The translations under genes and the position numbers were made by a program. From NCBI RefSeq assembly GCF_050624435.1, contig NC_134530.1, positions 145,492,721 through 145,556,720 on the forward strand: a stretch of 64,000 bases of DNA, read 5' to 3'. The notes below the pieces were generated by a model. The model did not search any database, was not told the origin of the DNA, and saw only the letters and a program-made list of their open reading frames with translations. Below, piece by piece: positions 1 to 11,141 of this stretch. Each line of letters begins with the position of its first letter. Within the stretch, counting starts at the first letter, position 1. This DNA is from Tenrec ecaudatus. Its lineage: Eukaryota > Chordata > Mammalia > Afrosoricida > Tenrecidae.

Positions 1-960
1 CAACCAAACAAACAGAACACAAACACCCAAAAATAATGAAAAAAAATCAAACTACAAGCAGGAAAGCAAAAACCCCATACAAACAAAGAAGCACAGCATT
101 GCTAATCATCCTCCTGGGGTATATATTTATTATCATCATCAATTTTCCCAACGAGCCAGCATTCCACTCTTTCGGTATGATTTTATGCGAGTACAGTTTT
201 ACCTTGAGCCACACCCATGAGTTGTTGTCCTACACAGTTCAATCTCTTATTCAACGGGGCTCTGTTGACCACAAGTATGGAGTTTGATGGCAGTGGGTCC
301 TTCCTGGGCCAACTCCCTCAAATATGCGTCCCTGTTCAATGAATCCCAAACTGTTGAGTCACTGCAGAGTAGGCACTGAGGGGGGCACATGTATGGTGAT
401 CCTGGGTCCCCTTCTACTGGACACCCACAAAGCCGGGGGTTCTACCAAAGGTCCAATGACAGCCAATTCCACAATCCTGGGGTGGCCACTCTGCATCCTC
501 TCCCATCCAAATACCCAAGCCCTTAGTCCAGGGGTGTAGTCAACTTTGAGGCAGGGTTCAGTTTATTCAGTGGGGCCTCTATGTTAAGTTATTTTGATAT
601 AGCCCCTGTGTTGTGCCCTGCTGCTTGCCAGGTCAGCTTCTGTGATCATCCTGGTGCTTAGTCCATGGTTTGGTTCATCAAAGGTTGTATAGAAGTGAAT
701 TTGTAGTGTCTACCCAGGTACCTGAAATCTATACTCACAGTTTAGCATCCTTTCCCACTATGTAGTTAGGCATCCCCAGTCACCCACCATACTCACCAAT
801 AGAACTACAAGTGTCTCCTCTACAATAAAGGTTGTCCCCTCTCATGGTCTTGGCATGAGTTTCCAGAAAGCTTCCCTTTCCCTTCCTGTGGGGGGCCCAA
901 TGATTTGCTCCAGTCTTATGTTGATGTTGTATAACCTCAGTGGATGGTCATCTACAAATT
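1..960. other. Unassigned non-coding sequence, possibly old L1 3' UTR
   Basis: The first 110 bases are A-rich with many CAAA/ACAA runs, resembling the A-rich stretches inside the L1 3' UTRs elsewhere in this window (for example near 5770-5870). The rest is mixed-composition sequence with no convincing coding frame. The short open frames at 36-287 and 324-539 have no recognisable motifs. It could be an older minus-strand L1 3' UTR or unique sequence; I cannot decide. Confidence 0.3.
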
Positions 961-2104
961 TTACCCTGCTTCAAGGCAAACAAAGTAATAAGAGATAGGA
1001 AGAGTCACTACATAATGATAAAAGGAATAATAGCTCAGGAACCTATAACTAGAATATAAACAGATATACACCAAATGAAAGATCCTCAAAAGATGTCAAT
1101 CAATCCTGACAGAAATGTAAAAGGATATAGATACATTGATCATAATAACAGGAGACTTTAATACACTACTCTCAAGGAAAAACAGAATGTCAAGCCGAAA
1201 CTCAGCAAAGACACAAAAAAGCTTAATAATAATCAGTAAAAATGACTTCATAGACATATACAAAATGCTACCTCCAACAAAACAAATATATATGTTCTTC
1301 CTCAACACACATGGAACTTTCTCAAGAATAGACCACATACTAGGCCAGAAATCATGCCTCAACTAGTTTAAAAAATTGAGATGCTACAATCAATCTTCTC
1401 AGACCACAAATCCATAAAATTAGAAATCAACAATAAAATGAGCAGAAATACAAAGACAAACACATGGAGGTTGAACAACATAATTCTCAAAAATGATTTG
1501 GTAATAAAGTAAATAAAGGAGCAAACTGAAAAATTCTTTGAAATGAATGAGAAAGATAACACAACATATCAAACACTTTGGGACGCAGTGACAGCAGTAT
1601 CCAGAGGTCAATTTATAGCCACCAACACACACATACAAAAAGAGGAGAAAGCTAAAATCAAAACCCTAAGACAATACCTCCAAGAACTGGAACAATGCCA
1701 AAAACACAATCTCTCCAATAAAGGAAGGAAATAGATTATAAAGAACAAGCAGAAATGAACAAAATATAAAACAGTGGGAAAAACCAACAAGACAAAAAGC
1801 TGGTCCTTTGAAAAGATTAACAAAATAGACCACTGACAAACTTCATAAGAGAAAAAAGGAAAAGAAAAGATGCAAATATCCAGAATAAGAAATTAAAACA
1901 GTGAAATGACAACAAAGCCGAGTGAAATAAAAAGAATAATAACACACTAATATGAAAAACTATACTGAGATTTGACAAACTAGAAGAAATGGACAGATAC
2001 CTACAAACACATCACCTACTCAAATTAATGCAGACAGTTATTGAAAAACTCAACAGACCTATAACAAAAAGAAAAAAATATTGTAGGTCATTAAGAAATT
2101 ACCA
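961..2104 (+). pseudogene. Old L1 ORF2 fragment (endonuclease and linker)
   Basis: Broken plus-strand L1 ORF2. The open frame at 1136-1366 carries the endonuclease motifs GDFN and, about 55 residues later, SRIDHILG, which are hallmarks of L1 apurinic/apyrimidinic-type endonucleases. The frame continues with interruptions through SDHKSIKLEIN and a linker at 1543-1734 (TTYQTLWDAVTAVSRGQFIA). Stops and frameshifts show it is long dead. It is cut at about 2105 by the 5' end of a younger plus-strand L1. Confidence 0.75.
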
Positions 2105-3500
2105 AACAATTCTGGGATGATGGCGGACCAGCGGACCCACATACTCTGAGAGCTCATTCGAACAAAGCGGGTTTGGTGCCCAGGTAGCCAAGTGGTAGGA
2201 GTCTGGTGAGTGAAATATCGCCCCCTGGACAGCACCCCACCCCAACCCCATGCATTTGTCCTGAGCAGGGGCCTTGGTGATCCAAGACCCGAGCCCAGAG
2301 TCGCTTGCCTGCCCAGCCAAGATATGCGCAGTGGTCGTGGTACCCACTACAGCAGCTGCTCACTTGCAGGACCCCGCTAGAAGAGAAGCTTCCCTTTCCC
2401 ACGGTTCCCCTCTCCCCATGTGGCAGCGATCTGCCCTTGGGCCCACTCCCTCGCTCCATTTATCTAAGGCCCGGGTAACTGACCTGCAGGCCAACTGGGG
2501 CTGCCTGGAGACCCCCATGGGGGACCATCCAACCTCCAACTGCCTGGGCACTCTCCACTGGCACTCCATTTGCCCGGCCGCCCACCGCCTTTAGCTTAGT
2601 GCCCACTCCACTCTGGGTAGCTAACCTGCGCCGAGCACTTCGCATCAGCACGAGTCTCTCCATAATCCAGGCCGCTTCTAACCCCGACACTATGTTTCCA
2701 CCGGGGCTGGCCTGCGAAGACCTGTAGCCGCAGCCCGGGGCACTAAGTCTGCCTGCTGAGGGCACCCCTCCCAGCGTCGACAGCACCAGGCGCAACAGTG
2801 GGGGCCCCTGCCTACTGGGAGCATGAGCGACAGGGTTCTGCACTCCTGCGGGAGTGGCATTGCCCTCCTGAGGGGATTCCAGCGGCTGGGGGCTCCGATC
2901 TCAGAGCCTGGGTGGAGGACAAATGCTATTGCCCGCAGTTTCCCGCCAGAGCTGCCGCTGTCAGATCCGGTTGGAACCGTGTCGCTGCAGAGTCTGCGCG
3001 ATTCCATGGGCCGATGGATAAAGCAATAAAGGTCCCCACCTGCTTGGAAGCCTATGACGGGGCTTTGCGGTCCCCAATGGAGCTGTCTGTGTGCTCCAGC
3101 CAGCTTTCACCACGGAGGGGCCTGGTGGGGTCCCCAGTGCCAGCTCCTAAGCCTGCCCCAGCCCTTCCCAGACAGCATATGACACGTGCTGTGACCTGTG
3201 CCTCTCTCAGCACCAGCAGCGGCCCCAGCATTTTTGAGCTGGGGTAGGAGGACCACCCTTGTGGAGCTGCTCCTGCCTGTGTAGCCTCTGCCCACAGGCT
3301 CAACTATACTGGACTTCAGGGACCTGGGAGGGCTTACTGCTCTGAAGAGCATTTCCCCCCGACATAGCCCAGCACAGAGCCAGATCAGCACCATGTCCCA
3401 TGACAGTGAGGCCTCCCCCACCTCCACATTCTATTAGGCATCACTAGAACATAGAGGGAAAAGAAGGGGAGAAATTGATATATATACATATATATCTTTT
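2105..3500 (+). mobile_element. L1 5' UTR, left part of a split plus-strand L1
   Basis: GC-rich sequence begins abruptly after the AT-rich ORF2 fragment. ATGGCGG at 2120-2126 lies about 15 bases from the inferred element start, where the two minus-strand L1s here also carry an ATGGC core; mammalian L1 promoters are known to have a YY1 site at this position. The block ends at a 15-bp direct repeat (3486-3500) recurring at 12321-12335, beyond which pyrimidine-rich leader and ORF1-like sequence resume. The open frames inside (2154-3427, both strands) look like by-products of GC richness. Confidence 0.65.
3486..3500. repeat. Left target-site duplication of the minus-strand L1
   Basis: ACATATATATCTTTT is identical to 12321-12335. 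It ends in TTTT and the right copy is followed by AT, which fits L1 endonuclease nicking (TTTT/A in this orientation). AT-richness means a chance match is possible, but the right copy abuts the L1 5' end exactly. Confidence 0.65.
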
Positions 3501-3504
3501 TTTT

Positions 3505-4090
3505 CTGGGACTAACCAATTTAACCAAAGTGAGCATCAATTTGGAATATATATAAGGAAAAGACCTTCAGATATTATTCATTAAGGTATGCCGTATGGGA
3601 ATTTTTTTTTTTGGGGGGGAGTGCTTGTCTTGTCGATTTTATTATTTATTTAGACCGTTTTATTGGCACTCAGTCCACACATTACATAATTCAATATTTC
3701 AATCACATCAAGAAGAGCTGTACAATCATTACCACAACCAATCTCGGAGCATCTTCTCCTCTTGCTCCCACGGTCCGATCACCATCCTAGTCCCAGTTCC
3801 GGCCCCGGTTTTTCGTGCTTCATCAGCCAGAGTCAAGCTTTCAACTCACTGCTAGCCAGCCTGTCCTCGTTGTATTGTGCTGTTTTTTTTTGTTTGTTTG
3901 TTTTAAACGTTTTTTATTAAAATTTTTTATTATGATCTTTGTTTTTTGGGGTTTTAAAAAACATTTTATTAGGGGCCCATACAACTCTTATCACAGTCCA
4001 TACATATACATACATCAATTGTATAAAGCACATCTGTACATTCTTTATCCTAATCATTTTCTTTTCTTTCTTTCTTTTCTCTTTTCTTTT
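3505..4090 (-). other. Candidate 3' transduced segment of L1 copy 1
   Basis: Between the TSD and the main L1 tail lie a second L1 tail (about 3955-4060), an older L1-like 3' end (about 3640-3780, with TTTTATTGGCA and ATCACATCAAGAAGAG) and about 130 bp of unassigned sequence starting at 3505. All L1-like tails read on the minus strand. The simplest reading is read-through past the L1 polyadenylation signal at the source locus. Separate nearby insertions are the alternative. Confidence 0.45.
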
Positions 4091-4786
4091 TTTTACATTT
4101 TATTAGGGACTCATACAACTCTTATCACAATCCATACATATACATACATCAATTGTATAAAGCACATCCATACATTCCCCGCTCCAATCATTCTCAAAGC
4201 ATTTGCTCTCCACTTAAGCCCTTTACATCAGGTCCTCTTTTTTTCCCCTCCCTCCCCACTCCCCCCTCCCTCATGTGCCCTTTGTAATTTATACATCGTT
4301 ATTTTGTCATATCTTGCCCTATCCGGAGTCTCCCTTCCCCCACTTCTCTGCCGTCCATCTCCCAGGGAGGAGGTCACATGTGGATCCCTGTAATCAGTTC
4401 CCCCTTTCTAACCCACTCACCCTACACTCTCCCAGCATTGCCCCTCACATCCTTGGTCCTGAAGGTATCATCCACCCTGGATTCCCTGTGCCTCCAGCCC
4501 TCATATGTACCAGTGTACAGCCTCTGTCCTATCCAGCCCTGCAAGGTAGAATTCGGATCATAGTAGTTGGTGGGAGGAAGCATCCAGGGTCTGGGGGAAA
4601 GCTGTGCTCTTCATCGGTACTACCTCGCACCCTGACTGACCCATCTCCTCTCCTAAATCCCTCTATGAGGGGATCTCCAGTGGCCGACACTTGGGCCTTG
4701 GGTCTCCACTCTGCACTTCCCCCTTCATTCAATATGGTATATATATATATATATACACACACACATATTCTTTTTTTTTTTTTGCA

Positions 4787-5255
4787 TAATGCCTTATACC
4801 TGGTCCCTTGGGCACCTCGTGATCGCACTGGCTGGTGTGCTTCTTCCATGTGGGCTTTTTTGCTTCTGAGCTAGATGGCCGCTTGTTTATCTTCAAGCCT
4901 TTAAGACCCCAGACACTATCTCTTTTGATAGCCGGGCACCATCAGCTTTCTTCGCCACATTTGCTTATGCACCCATTTGTCTTCAGCGATCCTATCATGG
5001 AGGTGTGCAGCCAATGATATGACGATTTTTTGTTCTTTGATGCCTGATAACTGATCCCTTTGGGATCACTTGCGCACACAGGCTGGTGTGTTCTTCCATG
5101 TGGGCTTTGTTGCGTCTGAGCTAGATGGCCGCTTGTTTATCTTCAAGCCTTTAAGACCCCAGTCACTATCTCTTTTGATAGCCAGGCACCATCAGCTTTC
5201 TTCACCACATTTACTTGTTCACCCACATTGGATTCAACAGTTGTGTCGGGAGAGT
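4787..5255 (-). repeat. Tandem duplication inside L1 3' UTR, two units
   Basis: Two units of about 250 bp match closely. Each has CTGGTGTG, TTCCATGTGGGC, GAGCTAGATGGCCGCTTGTT, TTTAAGACCCCAG, GGCACCATCAGCTTTCTTC and CTTCAGCG-like blocks in the same order, for example at 4832 and 5082. Other L1 copies in the window carry one, two or three units. Confidence 0.85.
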
Positions 5256-5648
5256 GAGCATCATAGAGTACCAATTTAATAAACGAAAGTATTCATGCAT
5301 TGAGGGAGTGCTTGAGTAGAGGACCAAGGTCCTTCCGCCACCTTAATATTAAACCTACAAATGTAGACACTTAGATCTATTTCCCCATCCTCATATATAT
5401 GTTTGCATGTACATGTCTTTGTCTAGACCTCCATAAATGCCCTTGACTCCCAGCTCCTTCCTCCATCTCCCTTGACTTTCCTCCTGCCCCACCAGCATGC
5501 TCCGTCCCCACCTGGGCTACAGCTATACCTCTTCTCTACGCAACCTTACCCTTGATTGTTCCCCATGAGGCCTGCCACTCCCCCCTCACTACCATTTTGG
5601 TTCCCATGTTGTTCCCTTGTCCCTGTGTTTATTAACACCACTTCCTTA

Positions 5649-5688
5649 CCCTCCTCCCCCTCCCCCACCCGGAACTGTCTGTCCCCCC
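5649..5688 (-). other. G-rich tract (G-quadruplex-capable) in L1 3' UTR
   Basis: On the L1 sense strand this stretch contains runs of three to six G separated by short gaps, meeting the usual four-run pattern. Equivalent tracts occur at matching positions in other L1 copies. Folding is inferred, not shown. Confidence 0.6.
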
Positions 5689-6691
5689 GGAACTGTCTGT
5701 CCTATTGTTTTTCCTCCAGATAGTTCATCCAGCCTGTCCTATTCAGACAGACCTGTGGAGACACTAACATGCACGAAAACAAGACAGAGGAAAACAAAGC
5801 AACAGTATACAACCAGACAATAAAACAACAAAAACAAACCACTGACAAAGAACAAAACAAAACACTTCACAAAAGAAAGGCTTGTAATTCGTTCAAGGAT
5901 CGTTTGCTGGCCCTTAGGAGCGTTTTCCAGTCCAGTCTGTTGGGGCACCACGCCATGGCCCCAAAGTCCACTTTCAGCATTCCCTGGGGAACTTGCCACT
6001 CCATTCTCTTGCTGTACCACTGCACTCCCCCAGTGCTTTGCCTCTGTGTGGTGGGATCAGGTCAGGTGCAATTATCGCCCTTAGTCACTGAGGGGCATCA
6101 TGTCTCATAGTAGGGCCAGCCATGTTGTTCTCTCTGTGGACTGGCTGCTCTACTCAGGAACATCATCCTCACGGCCTGGTGGGCCAGGCTGTGTTCCACT
6201 GTCTCCTCCTGCCCCTTCATCTGCTCCCGTGTGCTCTGATCAGATATGTCCATCTCCTGGAGCTGCAGAATCAATGTCATCCTTTGAAACAAATTCTTTT
6301 CGGGGGAGGGGCAGGAATCCACTTAATTTTTGGTGCTGGGGCCAGCCTCCCAGACCTTTCCACTGGTTCCCTACTCCACGCCGGGATATTGCATTCACAC
6401 CTTGTGGCACTGGGTTGAAGTCTGGTCCCACTTTCCCTGTGGAGATATAAACAATACCCTCCCCTTGGGTGGATTAGTGCCCCATGCCCCCACTTCCCTT
6501 TTCTTCCTTATATTCATCCTTTTATTTTCCTTTCCCCACCTCCTCCACCATTGTCTACCATGTGCATCCCTGGTTTTGATCGGGTCTCTGCCATACTACA
6601 CAGTCTTCACCCCAGAAATGTTTGTATACAGTAGCTTTTTCCCCTATGCCACTTTTGCATTAAAAAATTTAAAAAAAAAATTTTTTAATAC

Positions 6692-9600
6692 TTACCTTAG
6701 CGGGCTCATGTTGTACTTGTCCTTTTGCGCCTGACTTACTTCGCTTAGCATGATTTCTTCCAGTTCTTCCCATGCCGCTATGTGCCTCATACGTTCATCA
6801 CTGCTTTTTAGTGATGTGTAGTACTCCATTGTATGTATATACCACAGTTTTTTAATCCAATCATCAGTTGATGGAAATTTGGGTTGCTTCCAACTCCTTG
6901 CAATTGTGAACTGTGCTGCAATGAACATTGGAGCACAGATGTCTGTTCTTGGTTTGTTCCTTGCCTCTTCTGGGTATATGCCCAGTAGGGGGATTGCTGG
7001 GTCATATGGTAACTCTATTTCCATCTGTTTTAGGTACCGCCAGATTGATTTCCATAGTGGCTGTACATACTTACAGGCCCACCAGCAGTGGATGAGAGTT
7101 CCTGTCTCCCCACAGCCCCTCCAACACTTGTTGCTTTCTGATTTTTTGAATTGGGCTACCTTTGAGGGTATCAGGTGGTACCTCATTGTTGTTTTAATTT
7201 GCATTTCTCTTATGGCTAAAGATCGAGAACATTTTCTCATATGTTTGTTGGCCATTTGGATTTCTGTCCCTGTAAAATTTCTGTTCAAGTCTTTTGCCCA
7301 CCTTTCAAGTGGGCTATTGGTTTTTTTCTTTTTGGAAGCTAGCAGAGTATTGTAGATTTTAGTAATAAGACCTTTGTCTGATGTGTCATTGCTAAAGATG
7401 TTTTTCCAGTCTGTGGAATCTCTTATTACTCTATTGGTGAATTCTTTAGATATACACGAGTGTTTTATCTTCAGTATATCCCATTTGTCAATTTGTGCCT
7501 CCTCTGTGTTTGTGTCCTTCCCTATTTCTGATAGCCTGTGTATTCCCTGCGCCAAAGTTCTCAAGTTGGTACCAATTCCCTCATTGATGGCCCTAATAGG
7601 TTGGGGTTTAACTTCAAGGTCTGTGATCCACTTTGAGTTTATTCTTGTGCATGGAGTGAGATAAGGGTCTTGCTTCATTTTTCTACATGTGGATATCCAT
7701 TTTTTCCAGCACCACTTGTTAAAGAGGGCATCGGCTTCCCATTTGATATATTTGGGGCCCTTATCAAAGATCAGCTGTGTGTATGCTGATGCTTTTATTT
7801 CTGGGTTTTCAGTTCTTTTCCATTGGTCTGAGTATCTGTCATTGTACCAATACCATGCAGTTTTGAGAACTTTGGCTGCATAGTATGTGCCAAAGTCAGG
7901 TAAAGCAAGCCCGCCCATGGTGTCCTTCGTCTTGAGTTCTCTGCTAATTCTGGGTTTCTTCCATCTCCATATGAAGTTGGTAATCAGTTTTTCCATTTCT
8001 TTGAAGAAAGATGATGGTAATTGTATCGGGGTGGCATTAAACTTATATAGTGCTTTTGGCAGAACTGACATCTTAACTATATTATGTCTCCCAATCCAAG
8101 AGCATGGAATATTCTTCCATTTGTTGAGGTCACTCTTGGTTTCTTGTAATAGTGTTCTATAGTTTTCCCTATATAGATCTTTTATTTTTTTTAGTCAGGT
8201 GTATCCCTAGATATTTCAATTTGTGTTTGGCTATTGTGAAGGGTACCACCTTTTTGATCTCTTCTTCTGTGGTCTTATCTGATGTGTATACCAGTCCGAT
8301 GGACTTCTGTTTGTTGATCTTGTATCCTGCCACTCTGCCAAACTCCTCTATTGCTTCCAGTACTCCCCTTGTGGAACTTTTGGGATTTTCCATATATAGA
8401 ATCATATCATCTGCAAATAACGATAGTTTCACCTCTTCCTTCCCCAGACGAATACCTTTGATGTCACTTCTTTGCCTTATGCTGTTAGCTAAAACCTCCA
8501 GCACGATATTAAATAGGAGTGGAGACAAGGGGCATCCTTGTCTGGTTCCCTTTTTCAGTGGGATTGTGTTAGTCTTTTCTCCATTGACTACCACTTTGGC
8601 TGTTGGTTTTTCATATATAGCTTGTATTGTCTTGAGGAACTTTCCTTCCATTCCTATCTTCGCTAGTGTCTTAAACAGGAATTGGTGTTGGATGTTGTCG
8701 AATGCTTTTTCTGCGTCTATTGATATTATCATGTGATTCTTATACTTTTTCATGTCAATGTGACGAATAATACTAATGCTCTTTCGTATGTTGAACCATC
8801 CCTGCATCCCTGGTATGAATCCCACTTGGTCATGGTGAATTATTTGTTTTATATACTTTTGTATTCTGTTGGCTAGTATTTTGTTAAGGATTTTTGCATC
8901 AATGTTCATTAGGGATATTGGTCTGTAGTTCTCGATTCTTTTTTTATTTTCCCTCTCCTGAATCTCAGCCCTGATTTTTATAATTTCTTTTCTTTTGCTA
9001 TTAGTAGGGTTGTCCTGCTGACTCTGCTCTAGTATTTGTAAATTTTGTGTCAGCGTATCCATCATGATTCTCTTCCTTTCTTAGGTGTGCTTGTATTGCT
9101 ATGAACCTTCCTCTGATGACTGCCTTTGCTGTGTCCCATAAGTTTTGGTAAGTCGTGTGCTCATTTTCGTTGGTTTCTAGAAATTTTCTGATTTCGTCTC
9201 TGATCTGCACCAGTATGCACTCCTTTTGCAGTAGAGAGTTATTCATCCTCCAATTATTTGCTCTTATTTTCTTTGTCTTCTTTTTGTTGATTTCCAGTCT
9301 TATGGCACAGTGGTCAGAGAGAGAGGTCTGTATTATTTCAATGTGCTTAAATTTATGTAGATTTGCCTTATGTCCCAGCATGTGGTCTATCTTCGAATAT
9401 GTGCCATGGGGACTTGAAAAGAATGTGAAATTTTTTTATTTGGATGAAAAGCTCTGTAAATATCTATTAGGTCAAATTGTCTAATTGTGGAGATTAGCTC
9501 CCTAGTCTCCTTGTTGAGTTTCTTTCCCTGTGATCTATCTTTCTCAGTGAGTGGTGTGTTGAAGTGGCCCACTATAATTGTCGAGTCTGTGATTTCTTTC

Positions 9601-9997
9601 TTAATCTTTTGGAGTGTTTGGTTGACGTATTGAGCTGGTCTCTCATTCGGGGAATATGTTTACAACGCTTAGTGGTTCATTGTCTATCATTCCCTTGAGC
9701 ATTATATAGTGTCCCTCCTTATCTCTTTTTATGGTTTGCACTTTGAGGTCTATTTTATCCGAGATAAGGATTGCAACCCCTGCTTTTTTTTGTATTGCTG
9801 TTTGCTTGGTAGGTCCTTCTCCAGCCTTTGATTCTCAGCCTATTTTTGTCTGTAGTCTTGAGATGTGTCTCCTGTAGGCAGCAAATTGATGGGTTGTGGT
9901 TTCCAAGCCATTCTGCTAGTCTCAGTCTTTTAATGCCTGAGTTCAGGCCATTGATATTCAGGGTCATTATCTCAATGTGCGGACTCTGTGATGCCAT
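6692..9997 (-). pseudogene. L1 ORF2 of copy 1 (endonuclease/reverse transcriptase), broken
   Basis: Encodes the L1 endonuclease and reverse transcriptase that nick target DNA and copy L1 RNA in place. The start at 9997 opens MASQSPHIEIMTLNINGLNS; the endonuclease keeps NINGLNS and QETH, but the catalytic GDFN is GHFN (9387-9572). The reverse transcriptase has LFADDMILY (FADD codons at 8406-8417), and the C-terminal 459 residues (6692-8071) are open through a Cys-rich segment to MSPLR. Breaks: frameshifts near 8170-8190 (poly-T), 9385 and 9575-9755. A segment of about 180 residues before RIENYRPIS is missing in frame. ORF2 starts 66 bp after the ORF1 stop, a normal L1 spacing. Confidence 0.85.
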
Positions 9998-10063
9998 TTT
10001 ATACCTTTTGTGTTGGGAGTTGTCCTACTTTCCTATATCATTAGTATGTGTTTTGTGTGTGTT

Positions 10064-11141
10064 TCATTCTTGACTTCTTTCCATCCTTAAGCCATTGCTA
10101 TCTTGGGGCCTGCTTTCTCTTTGTTGTGCTCTGGGTGAAGTTGTTCTATGTGTTGGTCTCTTATTTGTGCTTGGTGAGTGTTGTTCTTCTGCCCATACTG
10201 AGTCGGCGAGGATCTTTTGTAAGGCTGGGTTTGTTGTAACGTATTTTTTGAGTTTTTCCTTGTCTGGGAAGACTTTTACTTCTCCATCGATCTTGATCGA
10301 TAATTTGGCTGGGTAGAGTATTCTTGGATTTGCGTTGTTTTCCTTCAACTTTTGGAATATGTTACTCCACTCTCTCCTTTTTTTCATAGTTTCTGCTGAT
10401 AGGTCTGAGCATATCCTTATGTGGTGACCTTTATATGTGATTTTTTTTTGCCCTAGCTGCTCTCATGATTTTCTCCTTTTCCTCAAAGTTGGATAGTTTA
10501 ACTATTATGTGCCTTGGTGATTTCTTCTTGGGGTCCCATCGTGCTGGTGTTCTTTCAGCCTCCTGGATGGTTGCTTGGTTTTCATTCATTAGGCTGGGGA
10601 AGTTTTCCTCCAAGAATTCTCTTGCTATTGTTGCAGATGACTTCTTTGTTGTGTCTTCCTCCGGTAGGCCAATAATTCTAATGTTGTTCCTCTTCATAGC
10701 ATCAGACATAGCTCTTAGGTTTTCTTCAGCTTCTCTGATGCTCTTATTAGATTTTGGTTCACGTTTATTAAAGTCTGCTTGGCTGTCCTCCAAGACACTG
10801 ATGCGGTTCTCTGATTCCTCCAGTCGATTCTCAAGGAACATGATTTTGCTATTGTTTTTCGTTATTTCCTCCCTAAGCTCCTGTATTTCCCTTTGGTGTA
10901 TGGCTTTTATCTCCTCTACCGTTTCATCCTTTTTCTGTATTGTTTCCTTCATATCCTGCATGACTCCAAGCAGCATTCTGAGAGTTTCTTTGTATGGCTT
11001 CTCAATGTCTGCTTCTTCTATGTATGTTGCTATGTTCAGCACATCTTCTGCCTTTGTCTTTTGTTTCTCCTGTTTTTTCGTTGAGGTCGTTGGGGCTGAT
11101 GGCTGTTTGCGTTGAATTGTTTTTGAGGGACCAGGTGCCAT
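10064..11141 (-). pseudogene. L1 ORF1 of copy 1 (RNA-binding chaperone), one frameshift
   Basis: ORF1 proteins trimerise through a coiled coil and coat L1 RNA. The frame from 11141 starts MAPGPSKTIQRKQ and has a basic N terminus, a long heptad-rich region (about residues 45-145, including LENRLEESENRISVLEDS), then the RRM start NNIRIIGLPEED and RHIIVKLSNFEEKEKIMRAAR. The frame shifts at a homopolymer near 10442-10450; the C-terminal domain continues in another frame at 10064-10387 (NPRILYPAKLSIKIDGEVKVF). Total length matches the usual 340-residue range, so this single slip is the main lesion. Confidence 0.85.

Larger units (their letters stand above)
4091..6691 (-). mobile_element. L1 copy 1 long 3' UTR
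   Basis: This is non-coding sequence between the ORF2 stop and the L1 tail. It is about 2.6 kb long, against roughly 0.2 kb in human L1. On the sense strand it starts T/A-rich, has a G-rich tract (complement of 5649-5688), an A-rich low-complexity stretch in antisense (5770-5870), the internal repeat at 4787-5255, and the tail ending AATAAAATG. The same order recurs in at least five other copies here. No sense open frame is shared between copies. Confidence 0.8.

Noticed and set aside
2798..3247. 149-residue plus-strand open frame in GC-rich DNA, with overlapping minus-strand frames
   Set aside because: It lies in the L1 5' UTR, all six frames are fairly open because of GC richness, and it has no domain motif.
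3815..4393. 192-residue plus-strand open frame (and the 199-residue one at 4275-4874)
   Set aside because: Both lie antisense to the L1 3' UTR, are composed of translated repeat sequence, and are not kept in the other copies.
10465..11115. 216-residue plus-strand open frame
   Set aside because: It is the antisense shadow of L1 ORF1, which has clear family motifs on the minus strand.
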